A stretch of DNA of 64,000 nt, from NCBI RefSeq assembly GCF_013391805.1, contig NZ_CP058364.1:2361501-2425500 (forward strand). The letters run 5' to 3'. This DNA is from Galbibacter sp. BG1. GTDB taxonomy: Bacteria; Bacteroidota; Bacteroidia; Flavobacteriales; Flavobacteriaceae. Every line of letters starts with the position of its first letter. The first letter of the stretch is position 1. The notes beneath the pieces are model-generated. The model was not told the DNA's origin and did no database searches. It was given only the letters and a program-made list of their open reading frames with translations. A program made the translations under genes and the position numbers. This document shows, one piece after another, positions 46,710 to 54,614 of this stretch.

Positions 46710-46793
46710 GGAGAGGTGCCAGAGTGGTAATGGAGCAGATTGCTAATCTGTCAACGCGTAAGTGTTGCCAGGGTTCGAATCCCTGTCTCTCCG
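46710..46793 (+). tRNA. tRNA-Ser (GCT)
   Basis: The acceptor GGAGAGG pairs with TCTCTCC with G as discriminator (one G-T pair). The long variable arm typical of serine tRNA is present (CAACGCGTAAGTGTTG). The T arm carries GGTTCGAATCC. The anticodon GCT is at 46742-46744 and reads AGC/AGU. CCA is not encoded. Confidence 0.95.
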
Positions 46794-46842
46794 CTTTTTC
46801 TTTTATAAATTGTTTCAATTTTGTTGAAGCTTAGATAGCCAT

Positions 46843-46917
46843 CGGGGTGTAGCGTAGCCCGGTTATCGCGCCGCGTTTGGGACGCGGAGGTCGCAGGTTC
46901 GAATCCTGCCACCCCGA
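46843..46917 (+). tRNA. tRNA-Pro (TGG)
   Basis: The acceptor CGGGGTG pairs with CACCCCG, discriminator A. The anticodon stem CCGCG/CGCGG holds TGG at 46878-46880. The T loop has GGTTCGAATCC. CCA is not encoded. Confidence 0.95.
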
Positions 46918-46925
46918 CATATTAA

Positions 46926-46999
46926 GGTCGCGTAGCTCAGCTGGATAGAGCATCTGCCTTCTAAGCAGACGGTCCCAGGTTCGAATCCTGGCGCGATCA
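46926..46999 (+). tRNA. tRNA-Arg (TCT)
   Basis: The acceptor GGTCGCG pairs with CGCGATC with one G-T pair, discriminator A. The anticodon TCT is at 46960-46962 in the stem TCTGC/GCAGA. The T arm has GGTTCGAATCC. Because an integrase gene follows, its 3' end is a natural candidate for the attachment site, but no second copy of the 3' end is in the window. Confidence 0.95.
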
Positions 47000-47022
47000 C
47001 TTTTAGGAGTATATTCCTAATT

Positions 47023-47060
47023 AAAAACCTTGCTAACTTATTGATTAGCAAGGTTTTTTT
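47023..47060 (+). terminator. Terminator of the tRNA cluster
   Basis: A 14-bp perfect stem (AAAAACCTTGCTAA with TTAGCAAGGTTTTT) has an 8-nt loop and a T run of seven. It ends the tRNA transcript. Confidence 0.9.
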
Positions 47061-47113
47061 GGTTTTATGATTTTATTTATATAGAATTGTTTCCAAACAG
47101 TTTGGTTAACATA

Positions 47114-47152
47114 TCGGTCAACATTTAAATATGTATCATTTTTGTTGACCGA
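47114..47152. repeat. 10-bp perfect inverted repeat upstream of the integrase
   Basis: TCGGTCAACA (47114-47123) and TGTTGACCGA (47143-47152) are perfect inverted copies with a 19-nt A/T-rich spacer. The integrase starts 84 bp later. The arrangement would suit an integrase or excision-protein binding site or part of the attachment region. This is inference. Confidence 0.6.
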
Positions 47153-47236
47153 ACCCTTAAAAACAGTATTTTTAAAAGGTATAGTTGATTTGATTTTCGT
47201 TTCAATTGATTGTTTAATTTTTAAAACTCAACAACT

Positions 47237-48457
47237 ATGCAAAATCAACATTCTTTCTCCATCACTTTTTGGATTAATGCTTCCCGAGCTAAAAATGATA
47301 AAGCTGAGCTTTACCTCAGAATAACTGTTAACCAGAGAAGGGCTAACATCAGTCTTAAGCAAAAAGTTCCCCTTCAACTATGGAATTCACAAAAATCACG
47401 ACTGAAAGGAAGTTCGCCTAGTTCAGTTTCTTTAAATAGGTATATATCAGACGTCCATCATAAAGTACTCGAAATATATAGAAGTTTAGATAGAGAGGAT
47501 AAGGTTATCACTGCCAAACTCATCAAATCGAAATTTGTAGGTCTAGAAGATAGGAATAAAACTCTTGGAGATCTCATGGCGTATCATAACGAAAAAATGA
47601 AAGACCGTTTAAATGTCAATACTCTTCGGCATTATAAAACCAGTCAAAGATATTTGTCAGAGTTTGTAAATAAAGAATATAATAAATGTGATTATTTTTT
47701 AAAAAACCTTGATTATTCTTTTATAGTCTCTTTTGAAAGTTTTTTACGTTCTTATTATTCAGGGCACCATGTTAAAAACATGAGCAACAATGTTGTTATG
47801 AAACATCTTCAACGCCTGAGAAAAATGGTTACCATGAGTTATCATATGGAGTGGATTTCAAAAGACCCTTTTGTCAAATTTAAAACTAGGTTGGAGAAGC
47901 GGGAAAGACCATTTTTAACAGTTCTTGAATTAAAAGCGATAGAAGATTTAAATATTCAAATACCAAGACTGCTTACGGTAAGAGATTTGTTTGTATTCTC
48001 TTGCTATACAGGACTTTCATATATAGATATCATAAATCTGAAGCATGAAAACATCAGGATTGGAAGCGATAAAAATCTTTGGATATATGCTATCAGAACA
48101 AAATCTAAAACAGCTTTAAAGATTCCTATTCTCAATAAAGCAGAAGTCTTGATTAGCAAATACAAAAAGAATAATCTAAATTCTGATTTTGTTTTCCCTA
48201 AATACAGCAATCAAAAATTAAATTCTTACTTAAAAGAAATTGCTGATTTATGCCAAATCGAAAAATCATTAACATTTCATGTAGCAAGACACACCTTTGC
48301 TACAACAATAACTTTGTCCAATGGAGTCCCCATTGAGACTGTATCTAAGCTCTTAGGACACACGAAATTGGCAACTACTCAAATTTATGCTAAGGTTTTA
48401 GAACATAAAATTAGCAAGGATATGGAACTCCTTAAAGTTAAACTTAAAAGTAACTGA
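47237..48457 (+). CDS. Tyrosine recombinase/integrase (IntDOT-like)
   Basis: The protein has 406 residues. Residues ~1-95 are the arm-binding type N-terminal domain common in Bacteroidota integrases, ~100-200 the SAM-like core-binding domain, and ~215-400 the catalytic domain. Catalytic residues visible are H-x-x-R in FHVARHTFATTI, the second His in LLGHTKLATTQIYAKV, and Tyr there. At the first Arg position (usually TGLR) the protein has TGLSYIDIINL, with Ser. The known IntDOT integrase of CTnDOT also has Ser there. It would integrate the following element near the tRNA-Arg. It points away from the tRNA cluster. Confidence 0.92.
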   Translation: MQNQHSFSITFWINASRAKNDKAELYLRITVNQRRANISLKQKVPLQLWNSQKSRLKGSSPSSVSLNRYISDVHHKVLEIYRSLDREDKVITAKLIKSKFVGLEDRNKTLGDLMAYHNEKMKDRLNVNTLRHYKTSQRYLSEFVNKEYNKCDYFLKNLDYSFIVSFESFLRSYYSGHHVKNMSNNVVMKHLQRLRKMVTMSYHMEWISKDPFVKFKTRLEKRERPFLTVLELKAIEDLNIQIPRLLTVRDLFVFSCYTGLSYIDIINLKHENIRIGSDKNLWIYAIRTKSKTALKIPILNKAEVLISKYKKNNLNSDFVFPKYSNQKLNSYLKEIADLCQIEKSLTFHVARHTFATTITLSNGVPIETVSKLLGHTKLATTQIYAKVLEHKISKDMELLKVKLKSN

Positions 48458-49117
48458 ATAACTTGATTTGTCTTTGTTATGTTATTAGATTGGTTTGATT
48501 TTAAGTAATATATTGTACTTTTTCTAAAACTAAACAATCTCGTAAAGAGTCAGCGGCTAGCAGCCCTAAGGTTTTTTAAAAAAGCCCTTCTCGGTAAATT
48601 CTTCTTTGGGAATTTATCCTGTGAAGGACTAAAAACATAGGGCTTCTTCTTCACATTTTAAGGGTTTTATAATAAAAGAAGCCCTTGATTGGTTCCCGGT
48701 GCTTCGGAAACCAAGGCAGGCGCCAAAGAATACTAGATCGCCAGCCTTTTGAAAGCTCGCTTAACTTCCCGTACGCTCACTTTCAAAACCCCCGCGATAA
48801 GGATTCTTAAAGGCCCCTTATGGAACCCGTCAAGGCTGTACGGAGTTTTGTCCATAAATAGGGTATCTACTTCCTTGTTTTTAGCCCTTACGGTAAAAAC
48901 CACGTTGCAGACACTCCCGATTTCCGTCCAAAAGCCTTGACAGAACCCACTTCTTTTATAGTGCTATGCACGCAAGAAGGCAAACAAACACCCCTTAAAA
49001 TGTTGGCTTTTGTTTTGGAAACGTTTAAATGAAAGTTCTTCGGAACCGTTGCCGGTATCGAAAAGGGGATATTCAATAACCATGCCTGTCTCGTGCAGGC
49101 GCTAAAAACAAAGTATT
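48458..49117. other. Structured non-coding region upstream of ssb
   Basis: Between integrase and ssb, 660 bp show no coding frame I trust (two short frames of about 63 codons on opposite strands overlap and look random). The stretch is GC-richer from 48550 on. A perfect 10-bp inverted pair AGGGCTTCTT (48639-48648) and AAGAAGCCCT (48676-48685) is present. The words AGCCCT and CAGGCGC recur. Regions like this precede ssb in Bacteroidota mobile elements. Regulation or a small RNA is possible. Confidence 0.4.
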
Positions 49118-49426
49118 ATGAGCACATTAAAAAATCAAGTACAGCTTATCGGACATGTGGGACAGGAGCCCCAAGTGACCGTATTGGAAAACGGAAAAAA
49201 GGTAGCCAAGATTTCATTGGCGACCAATGAGAACTACAAGGATTCCAAAGGGGAAAAACAGACCAATACCGATTGGCACCAATTAGTGGCATGGGGGAAA
49301 ATTGCATCCCTTATCGAAGAGTATGTTTTTACAGGCAAGGAAATTGCCGTACAGGGGAAATTGTCTTCCCGATCCTACGAGGACAAAGAGGGCGTTAAAC
49401 GCTATGTGACCGAGGTGATCGTTTGA
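49118..49426 (+). CDS. ssb: Single-stranded DNA-binding protein (short, element-encoded)
   Basis: The protein has 102 residues. It has the OB-fold of SSB (MSTLKNQVQLIGHVGQEPQV, VAKISLATNENYKDSKGE, WHQLVAWGKIASLIEEYVFTGKEIAVQGKLSSRSYEDKEG). The acidic C-terminal tail of chromosomal SSB, which binds partner proteins, is missing, as is usual for short versions carried on mobile elements. It coats single-stranded DNA during transfer or replication. A strong terminator follows. Confidence 0.92.
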   Translation: MSTLKNQVQLIGHVGQEPQVTVLENGKKVAKISLATNENYKDSKGEKQTNTDWHQLVAWGKIASLIEEYVFTGKEIAVQGKLSSRSYEDKEGVKRYVTEVIV

Positions 49427-49464
49427 GAGATCCTATTTATGGGCGGAAAAGCATAAGGATAAAT

Positions 49465-49516
49465 AAAAGATCAAGTTCGGGGGAACCTGGTTGGTTAGTT
49501 TGAACTTGATCTTTTT
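49465..49516 (+). terminator. Terminator after ssb
   Basis: A 14-bp stem (AAAAGATCAAGTTC with GAACTTGATCTTTT) is followed by TT. It separates ssb from the radC-like gene. Confidence 0.85.
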
Positions 49517-49555
49517 ATGAAAACCATAAAATGTACAAAATTATATGCGATTATC

Positions 49556-50005
49556 ATGTTAAGTACCGTTAAAGAGATAGAAATTTCCTATAAGGAGCGT
49601 TTTTTGACCAGTGTTGAGACCGCTATTACCAATAGCAACCAAGCAGCTGAATTGCTTTACCAATCCTTTGATCCCAATACCATAGCCCTACAGGAAACCT
49701 TTAAAATTTTGCTTTTGAACAATTCCAATAGCATCAAGGGAATTTATACCCATTCCATTGGAGGGATCACGGGAACGGTGGTGGACATCCGTATTATGTT
49801 TGCGGTTATCTTAAAGAGCCTGACCACTGCCGTCATCCTTTGCCATAACCACCCCTCTGGAAAGCTCAAAGCCAGTGAACAGGACAGGGAACTCACCCGA
49901 AAGATCTTGAAAGCGGGGTTTTATCTGGATGTGAAGATCTTGGACCATATTATTTTGAGCCCGGACGGACAGTATTTCAGTTTTGCCGATAAAGGTATTC
50001 TTTAA
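49556..50005 (+). CDS. radC: RadC-like JAB/MPN domain protein
   Basis: The ATG at 49556 is chosen because the in-frame ATG at 49517 touches the ssb terminator T run. It gives 149 residues. The JAMM metal motif is intact in ILCHNHPSGKLKASEQDRELTRKI (H-x-H-x7-D), after the E of the upstream part. This is the C-terminal domain of RadC without the helix-hairpin-helix part, the short form that is common on Bacteroidota mobile elements. Its role in the element is not known, and a DNA-repair role has not been proven for RadC in general. Confidence 0.9.
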   Translation: MLSTVKEIEISYKERFLTSVETAITNSNQAAELLYQSFDPNTIALQETFKILLLNNSNSIKGIYTHSIGGITGTVVDIRIMFAVILKSLTTAVILCHNHPSGKLKASEQDRELTRKILKAGFYLDVKILDHIILSPDGQYFSFADKGIL

Positions 50006-50114
50006 AAAATCAATTAGGGATAAAATCGAGAACATCAACGGCAGTACTGAACACCCGGATTACGACCCAAGGGATTATCCAGATGGCTTTGAACTTTCTT
50101 TGTACGACCTTTAG
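49983..50114 (+). other. Possible small overlapping ORF after radC
   Basis: A frame from TTG 49983 to TAG 50114 overlaps the end of radC and encodes 43 residues, ending in HPDYDPRDYPDGFELSLYDL. The composition (charged and aromatic) looks protein-like, and the frame stays open past the radC stop. It has no ATG. It may be a small peptide gene or the tail of a decayed gene. The confidence is low. Confidence 0.2.
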
Positions 50115-50152
50115 AGCAAAGAATATGTACGATCACAACCCTAAACAATAAG

Positions 50153-50176
50153 AGACCCTATCCAAGGGTCTTTTTT
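50153..50176 (+). terminator. Terminator after the radC region
   Basis: A stem AGACCCT/AGGGTCT with 5-nt loop is followed by six T. It ends reading from radC. Confidence 0.85.
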
Positions 50177-50179
50177 CTG

Positions 50180-50527
50180 TTCGGAACTGACGGAGCTGGC
50201 GTTAAAAATCCTCCAGTTCATCCTTTTAATTTATTATCTATTCATTTCTAGGGAAATGCCTAGAAACGCCGTTTCTCATTCATTTGGATAGTGGGTATAT
50301 TTATCTGTATGGACAACTATGGAAAATTTTCCGGCCCGATGCGGCCGGGAATAGGAGAAGCAAGAGGGTAACCCGCTGGCGCGAGGTTACGGATTTAGGT
50401 AGATGGGATTTAAAGGGTTTTCATCTTAAATCACATCAATAGTTAGGGATTAGAGGTACATCGCCAACCGCTTTTTTACTAAAAAATGGGCCCGGCCCAA
50501 TAAAACCTATTCAAAATTTACTAAAAA
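50180..50527. other. Inverted-repeat-rich region upstream of the mobilization genes, candidate oriT
   Basis: This 348-bp non-coding stretch directly precedes the BfmA/BtgA and relaxase genes. It holds nested inverted repeats: TTTCTAGG/CCTAGAAA (50245-50266), AGAAAC/GTTTCT (50262-50276) and CCGGCC/GGCCGG (50331-50348). A direct repeat CTAAAAAATGG occurs near 50477 and 50519. Such a cluster next to mobA-type genes is where the origin of transfer usually lies. No nic site can be named from sequence alone. Confidence 0.45.
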
Positions 50528-50920
50528 ATGGATAAAGGCTATGAAAAGGAACGTTTTGTGACAGTCAAGATCAAGGAACCTGTGGTGCGGAAATTCAGAA
50601 AATATTGCCGACAACTTGGATATTCCCAATCCATGACCTTGCTTATAATGTTAGAATTTTTTGAAGGCAGCGGGCTTTCCCCCAAGGAAAAAATGGACCC
50701 TAAAATCCAAACCCTGGAGAGCCTCCTAAAGAAAAGGATCAACCATGTGATTGCCATCATCAGGGAGCAGGAAAATACACAAACAAAACCTACCATGGCG
50801 ATGCTACAGGCGCTCTTTGAGGAGGCAGCCTTGAAGCAGGCACCCAGGTTTGTGGAAAGGAACCCCGAGAAGAAACCGCCGAAGTTCGTGGAAAAGAATA
50901 AGGATATGGATGAATTTTAA
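50528..50920 (+). CDS. BfmA/BtgA family mobilization protein
   Basis: The protein has 130 residues. The start MDKGYEKERFVTVKIKEPVVRKFRKYCRQLGYSQSMTLLIMLEFFE matches the BfmA/BtgA family, small ribbon-helix-helix-like DNA-binding proteins that bind the origin of transfer and help the relaxase. The tail is basic and proline-rich. It starts after the inverted-repeat region and ends 11 bp before the relaxase gene, so the two are cotranscribed. Codon use is GC-richer than in the flanking chromosome. Confidence 0.88.
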   Translation: MDKGYEKERFVTVKIKEPVVRKFRKYCRQLGYSQSMTLLIMLEFFEGSGLSPKEKMDPKIQTLESLLKKRINHVIAIIREQENTQTKPTMAMLQALFEEAALKQAPRFVERNPEKKPPKFVEKNKDMDEF

Positions 50921-50931
50921 ATCAATGGAGG

Positions 50932-52023
50932 ATGTACGTAACGATTTCAGCACAGAAAATAGGGGGGAAGTTTCCAACAAGTGTGGGCAGCTATGTCGAT
51001 TACTTGGAAAAGGAGAATGAAAGCATCCTGGGATCCGAATCCCCCGAAAACAAGCAGGACCTGGAACACTTTTTTAACCAATATGGTGAGAGGATCGGGA
51101 AAGGGGAGGTGATCAGGGAAATTGACAGCAACACCTCCAAACTCAAAAAAAAGGAGCCCAAGTTCTATTCGATAACCATCAACCCCAGTCAGCGGGAACT
51201 CAGGCACCTTGAGAATTCCGCGGAGGCACTTAAGAAATATACCAAGTCGCTCATGGAGCAGTATGTTCAATGTTTTCACCGGGAGATTGACGGACGGCCC
51301 CTTTGTATCGAGGACATCAAGTACTATGCAAAGCTGGAACACAAACGCTATTTTAAGGGCACGGACCGGGAGGTCAAGGAAAACCAGAAATATGCCGATA
51401 GGATCCTTGAGATCAAGAATGAGCTCCGAAAATGGGACCACGATTTTCCGAAAAACAACGTTGATATTCCGAAAACCGACACACCTACAGTTGCAAAAAA
51501 GCAAAAAGAGTTGTACCGGGAGCTGTACCGTTTGGAGCGGGAAGCCCCCCATAAAGTAGCAGGGCAACGAATTGTGCAGGGAATGGAGAAACCGGGCTAC
51601 CAAAGCCATATCCATATCATTGTAAGCCGCAAGGATGCCTCCAATAGCGTAAGCCTTTCCCCAGGGAGCAAGTACAGGGCCTCCGAAGTCACCTTGAACG
51701 GAAAGCAGGTAAAACGTGGATTTGACCGTGACCGATTTTTTAAGGGTGCCGAAAAGTTGTTCGATAAAACATTTGGCTACCAGCGGAACTATGTGGAAAC
51801 GTATAAGGCGAGAAAAACCTTTAAACGCAACCCGACCAAGTTTTTTGCCAAGGTATTGAAGCTCCCCGAAAATGAGCGTGCCTTGGCGGTGAAACTGTTA
51901 AAACACCAGCATGTACCTGTGGTGAAAATCCCTACCAACAAAGCACAGCTGGCAGTGGAGGCCTTAAAACAATTGAAGAAAGGGATCACAAAGGGTATTA
52001 ACGCCTCTTCCATAGGGTATTAA
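50932..52023 (+). CDS. Relaxase, MobB/DUF5712-like
   Basis: The protein has 363 residues. It begins MYVTISAQKIGGKFPTSVGSYVDYLEKEN, the start of the Bacteroidota MobB/DUF5712 relaxases. A central H-x-H motif lies in GYQSHIHIIVSRKD (near 225), a likely metal site. Tyrosines near the start (residues 2, 22, 25) are candidates for DNA attachment. The C-terminal part (RNYVETYKARKTFKRNPTKFFAKVLKLPENERALAVKLLK) is helical and basic. It would nick the transfer origin and lead the strand out. It lies 9 bp before the coupling protein gene. Confidence 0.85.
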   Translation: MYVTISAQKIGGKFPTSVGSYVDYLEKENESILGSESPENKQDLEHFFNQYGERIGKGEVIREIDSNTSKLKKKEPKFYSITINPSQRELRHLENSAEALKKYTKSLMEQYVQCFHREIDGRPLCIEDIKYYAKLEHKRYFKGTDREVKENQKYADRILEIKNELRKWDHDFPKNNVDIPKTDTPTVAKKQKELYRELYRLEREAPHKVAGQRIVQGMEKPGYQSHIHIIVSRKDASNSVSLSPGSKYRASEVTLNGKQVKRGFDRDRFFKGAEKLFDKTFGYQRNYVETYKARKTFKRNPTKFFAKVLKLPENERALAVKLLKHQHVPVVKIPTNKAQLAVEALKQLKKGITKGINASSIGY

Positions 52024-52032
52024 AAAGTACTA

Positions 52033-53613
52033 ATGGGAACACTACACCACCATATTCTATTCTTGGCATTTGTTGCCTTGATTTCTTTTTTTCTTGGGAG
52101 GTACCGCACCCATGGGTTTGCCATAGCGATAGTGGGCTTCACCCTGCTGTGGTTGGATGGGGTTTCTGGATTGGGGGCAACTTCCGTTTTAAGGAGCATT
52201 CTTTGGCTGTACTGCCCTGTGGTGGCTATACAAGCCATAATCCTAATAAGCACTTCGAAGGACGGGCAACAGGCAGGGGATAAGCGCTTCAAAGTGATAT
52301 TAAAGTTAAAGGCGGGACGACTTACCCTAAAGAACATCAGACGCGGGATTTCCGTTATGGGCTCTGCGGGAAGTGGAAAAACGGAAAGTGTAACCTATGG
52401 GCTGTTGGAACATTTTAGGAAGCATCGATTCTGTGGGATCATCCATGATTATAAGCATTTTGAGATTACGGAGTTCGCTTATCCTTTATGGAAAGATGCC
52501 GAAGTTGATTTTAAGGTGATCTGTTTTGATACGATCTATTCCAAGGTCAATCCCATTGCCCCTAAATACCTTCCGAATGAGGAAAGTGTGTATGAAGTCT
52601 CACGGGTGCTGCTGGAGAACCTTTTGGAACATCGGATGGAGGAACAGATGGGATCCAACCGCTTTTTTACCGATGCGGCCGAAGGGCTTATCAGCGGACT
52701 TATCTGGAAATTGAAGACCACCTACCCGAACTACTGTACCTTGCCGCACCTGATCGTCATGTACCAAATGCTGGATACGGAAAGCCTTGTCGCCTTTTTA
52801 CAGACCAACCGCATTGCGGCAGGGATGGCAGCGGCCTTTATACAGGGGGTGGAATCGGAAAGGCAAACGGCAGGGGTGAAGAGTACCCTTTCCAATGCCT
52901 TTAAAAAGATAAGCAGCCAACGTCTGTTTATGGCGCTTTCTGCTGATGGCGTACCGTTAAACTTAAACCGATTGGATAGACCCACCATCGTCAGTGTGAT
53001 CAATAATCCCCTGTACGAAGCTGCCTATTCGCCCATCATCGCCACTATTATGCATACGGTGATCAAGCAGATGTCCGTCCGGAATTCCAAACCATCCTTT
53101 CTCCTGATGGAAGAAGCGCCCACCCTACGGCTCTTGAACATGCACCGCATCCCGGCAACCCTCCGAAGTTTTGATATTGCCACGGTATATGTACTTCAGG
53201 ACAAGGTGCAGAACGATATGATGTACGGGGATAAGGGGAGCAGGGCAGTGCTGAGCAACCTCTCCTACCAATTTTTTGGGAAAGCCAACGATCCACTTAC
53301 GGCCAGGTATTACGAGCAGTTTTTTGAAATGATCAAAACAAAGACAAGGAGCGTGACCACGGGAAGTTCCATGAGCTTTGATAGGAGGGTGACCACAGGG
53401 GAGCGGGAGGTGGTCAAGAACCGGGCTAGTGTGTTCTATAAGTTAATGGAAGGGGAGTTTATCAGTTTTGCCGATGGAAAGGATCGCAAGGTGCGTTTTC
53501 CGGAGCCAAACCATCCCAAGGAAAAACCATGGCCCCAAAATGTATATACCGCCAAGGAATTAAAAGAAAATTACAATAGGATCTATAAGGAGGTGAAGGG
53601 GATTTTCATATAA
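52033..53613 (+). CDS. TraG/VirD4-type coupling protein (T4CP), BfmC-like
   Basis: The protein has 526 residues. Two to three hydrophobic segments (residues ~3-75) anchor it in the inner membrane. The Walker A motif MGSAGSGKTES lies near 113-123 and Walker B near LLMEEAPTLRLL (~359-366). It couples the relaxase-DNA complex to a type IV secretion channel using ATP. No mating-pore (Tra/VirB) genes are in the window, so the element is either mobilizable using another element's pore, or its pore genes are further right. A soluble relative with a broken Walker A is at 35313-36707. Confidence 0.9.
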   Translation: MGTLHHHILFLAFVALISFFLGRYRTHGFAIAIVGFTLLWLDGVSGLGATSVLRSILWLYCPVVAIQAIILISTSKDGQQAGDKRFKVILKLKAGRLTLKNIRRGISVMGSAGSGKTESVTYGLLEHFRKHRFCGIIHDYKHFEITEFAYPLWKDAEVDFKVICFDTIYSKVNPIAPKYLPNEESVYEVSRVLLENLLEHRMEEQMGSNRFFTDAAEGLISGLIWKLKTTYPNYCTLPHLIVMYQMLDTESLVAFLQTNRIAAGMAAAFIQGVESERQTAGVKSTLSNAFKKISSQRLFMALSADGVPLNLNRLDRPTIVSVINNPLYEAAYSPIIATIMHTVIKQMSVRNSKPSFLLMEEAPTLRLLNMHRIPATLRSFDIATVYVLQDKVQNDMMYGDKGSRAVLSNLSYQFFGKANDPLTARYYEQFFEMIKTKTRSVTTGSSMSFDRRVTTGEREVVKNRASVFYKLMEGEFISFADGKDRKVRFPEPNHPKEKPWPQNVYTAKELKENYNRIYKEVKGIFI

Positions 53614-53647
53614 GGAATAAAAAATGAAAATAACCGGGTTAGGGAGC

Positions 53648-54530
53648 TTATAGAAATTCAGCGGTATGGTTTGGGGTAGACATAATTATAAATTTATCGT
53701 CTCTTGAAAAGGTGGCGCTGGTATAATCTGCCGATCTTCTTTCTTTATTTAAAGTCTGGATTAAAGTACTATCCAAGTTCCACAATTTTACTTTGGTATC
53801 TTTACTGGCAGTGATGATATTTTGACCATTGGGGGAGAATTCAGCTTGATTTATTTCACCACCATGTCCTATAAATTTTTGAAGCAAGTCTCCTTTAGCA
53901 TCCCAAAGCGCGGCTGATTTGTCAAATCTTGCGGTTAAAAATTTTTTCCGTCTGACGAAAAGCTCAACGCACTTACCCCACTGTTGTGGAACTCTTTTTT
54001 AAAAGAAAATTCCCTGAACATTTCCCTATGGAAAAGGTTTGGTCACAACCCGCCAACACAATAGATTCATCGTTTGGAGAGAAGGAGGCTTGATAAATCC
54101 TGCAGCTATGGCCTTCGAAAGTCCTTATAAAATCCCCTCCGAAGTCCATAATTTAGCGATATAATCACCGCCACTACTCAATATGTACTTGCCATCAATG
54201 GAATAAAATACGGTTTTTACATAGATGTCGTCTGCAACGACCGTTTTGATTTTATCACTATTAATATCCAAAATGGTAAAAGTTTGATCACTCCCTGCAG
54301 TAATAAATCTTTTATTGTCTGGAGCCAAGTTTACATCATTTACGCTTCTTTCGTGTACCTAGGTTTGGAAAGCGATATTGTCATTTGAGTCCCTTGGAAT
54401 AGCACGGTTATCATCACTACCTGTCAATAGCTGTTTTTGATCAAAAGACTGGGCTAATCCAAGATTGTCTCCTTATGGCGGCTAAAGATTTTGCTGGATT
54501 CTTGGAACTGGCCCCTGATAATTTATCCCA
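53648..54530 (-). pseudogene. WD40 repeat protein, decayed
   Basis: Fragments of a WD40 protein are scattered over several minus-strand frames. Examples are GHGGEINQAEFSPNGQNIITASKDTKVKLWNLD (in 53648-53887), SALSFSSDGKNFLTARFDKSAALWDAKGDLLQKF (continuing upstream after a frame change), and APDNKRFITAGSDQTFTILDIN (in 54125-54328). A further WD-like segment lies between 54330 and 54480 (FDQKQLLTGSDDNRA). Several frameshifts and stops break it. The intact gene would have been a multi-repeat beta propeller. Both ends are eroded, so the limits are approximate. Confidence 0.7.
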
Positions 54531-54614
54531 ATAGAAATAGGATGGACTGCTTCATTTTAGTGGTCGGCCAAGCACCGAATATTTTTTAATGTTAATAAAG
54601 GCAAATTAAACATA

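Noticed and set aside
46591-47051. Short minus-strand frames with peptides like RQGFEPW and APGFEPGTV
   Set aside because: These are translations of the reverse strand of tRNA genes, a well-known annotation artefact.
48749-49076. Two short overlapping frames upstream of ssb
   Set aside because: They are on opposite strands, about 62 codons each, with no family resemblance and no start signal.
50947-51615. A 222-codon minus-strand frame inside the relaxase gene
   Set aside because: It is the shadow of the GC-rich relaxase gene; the relaxase frame matches a known family.
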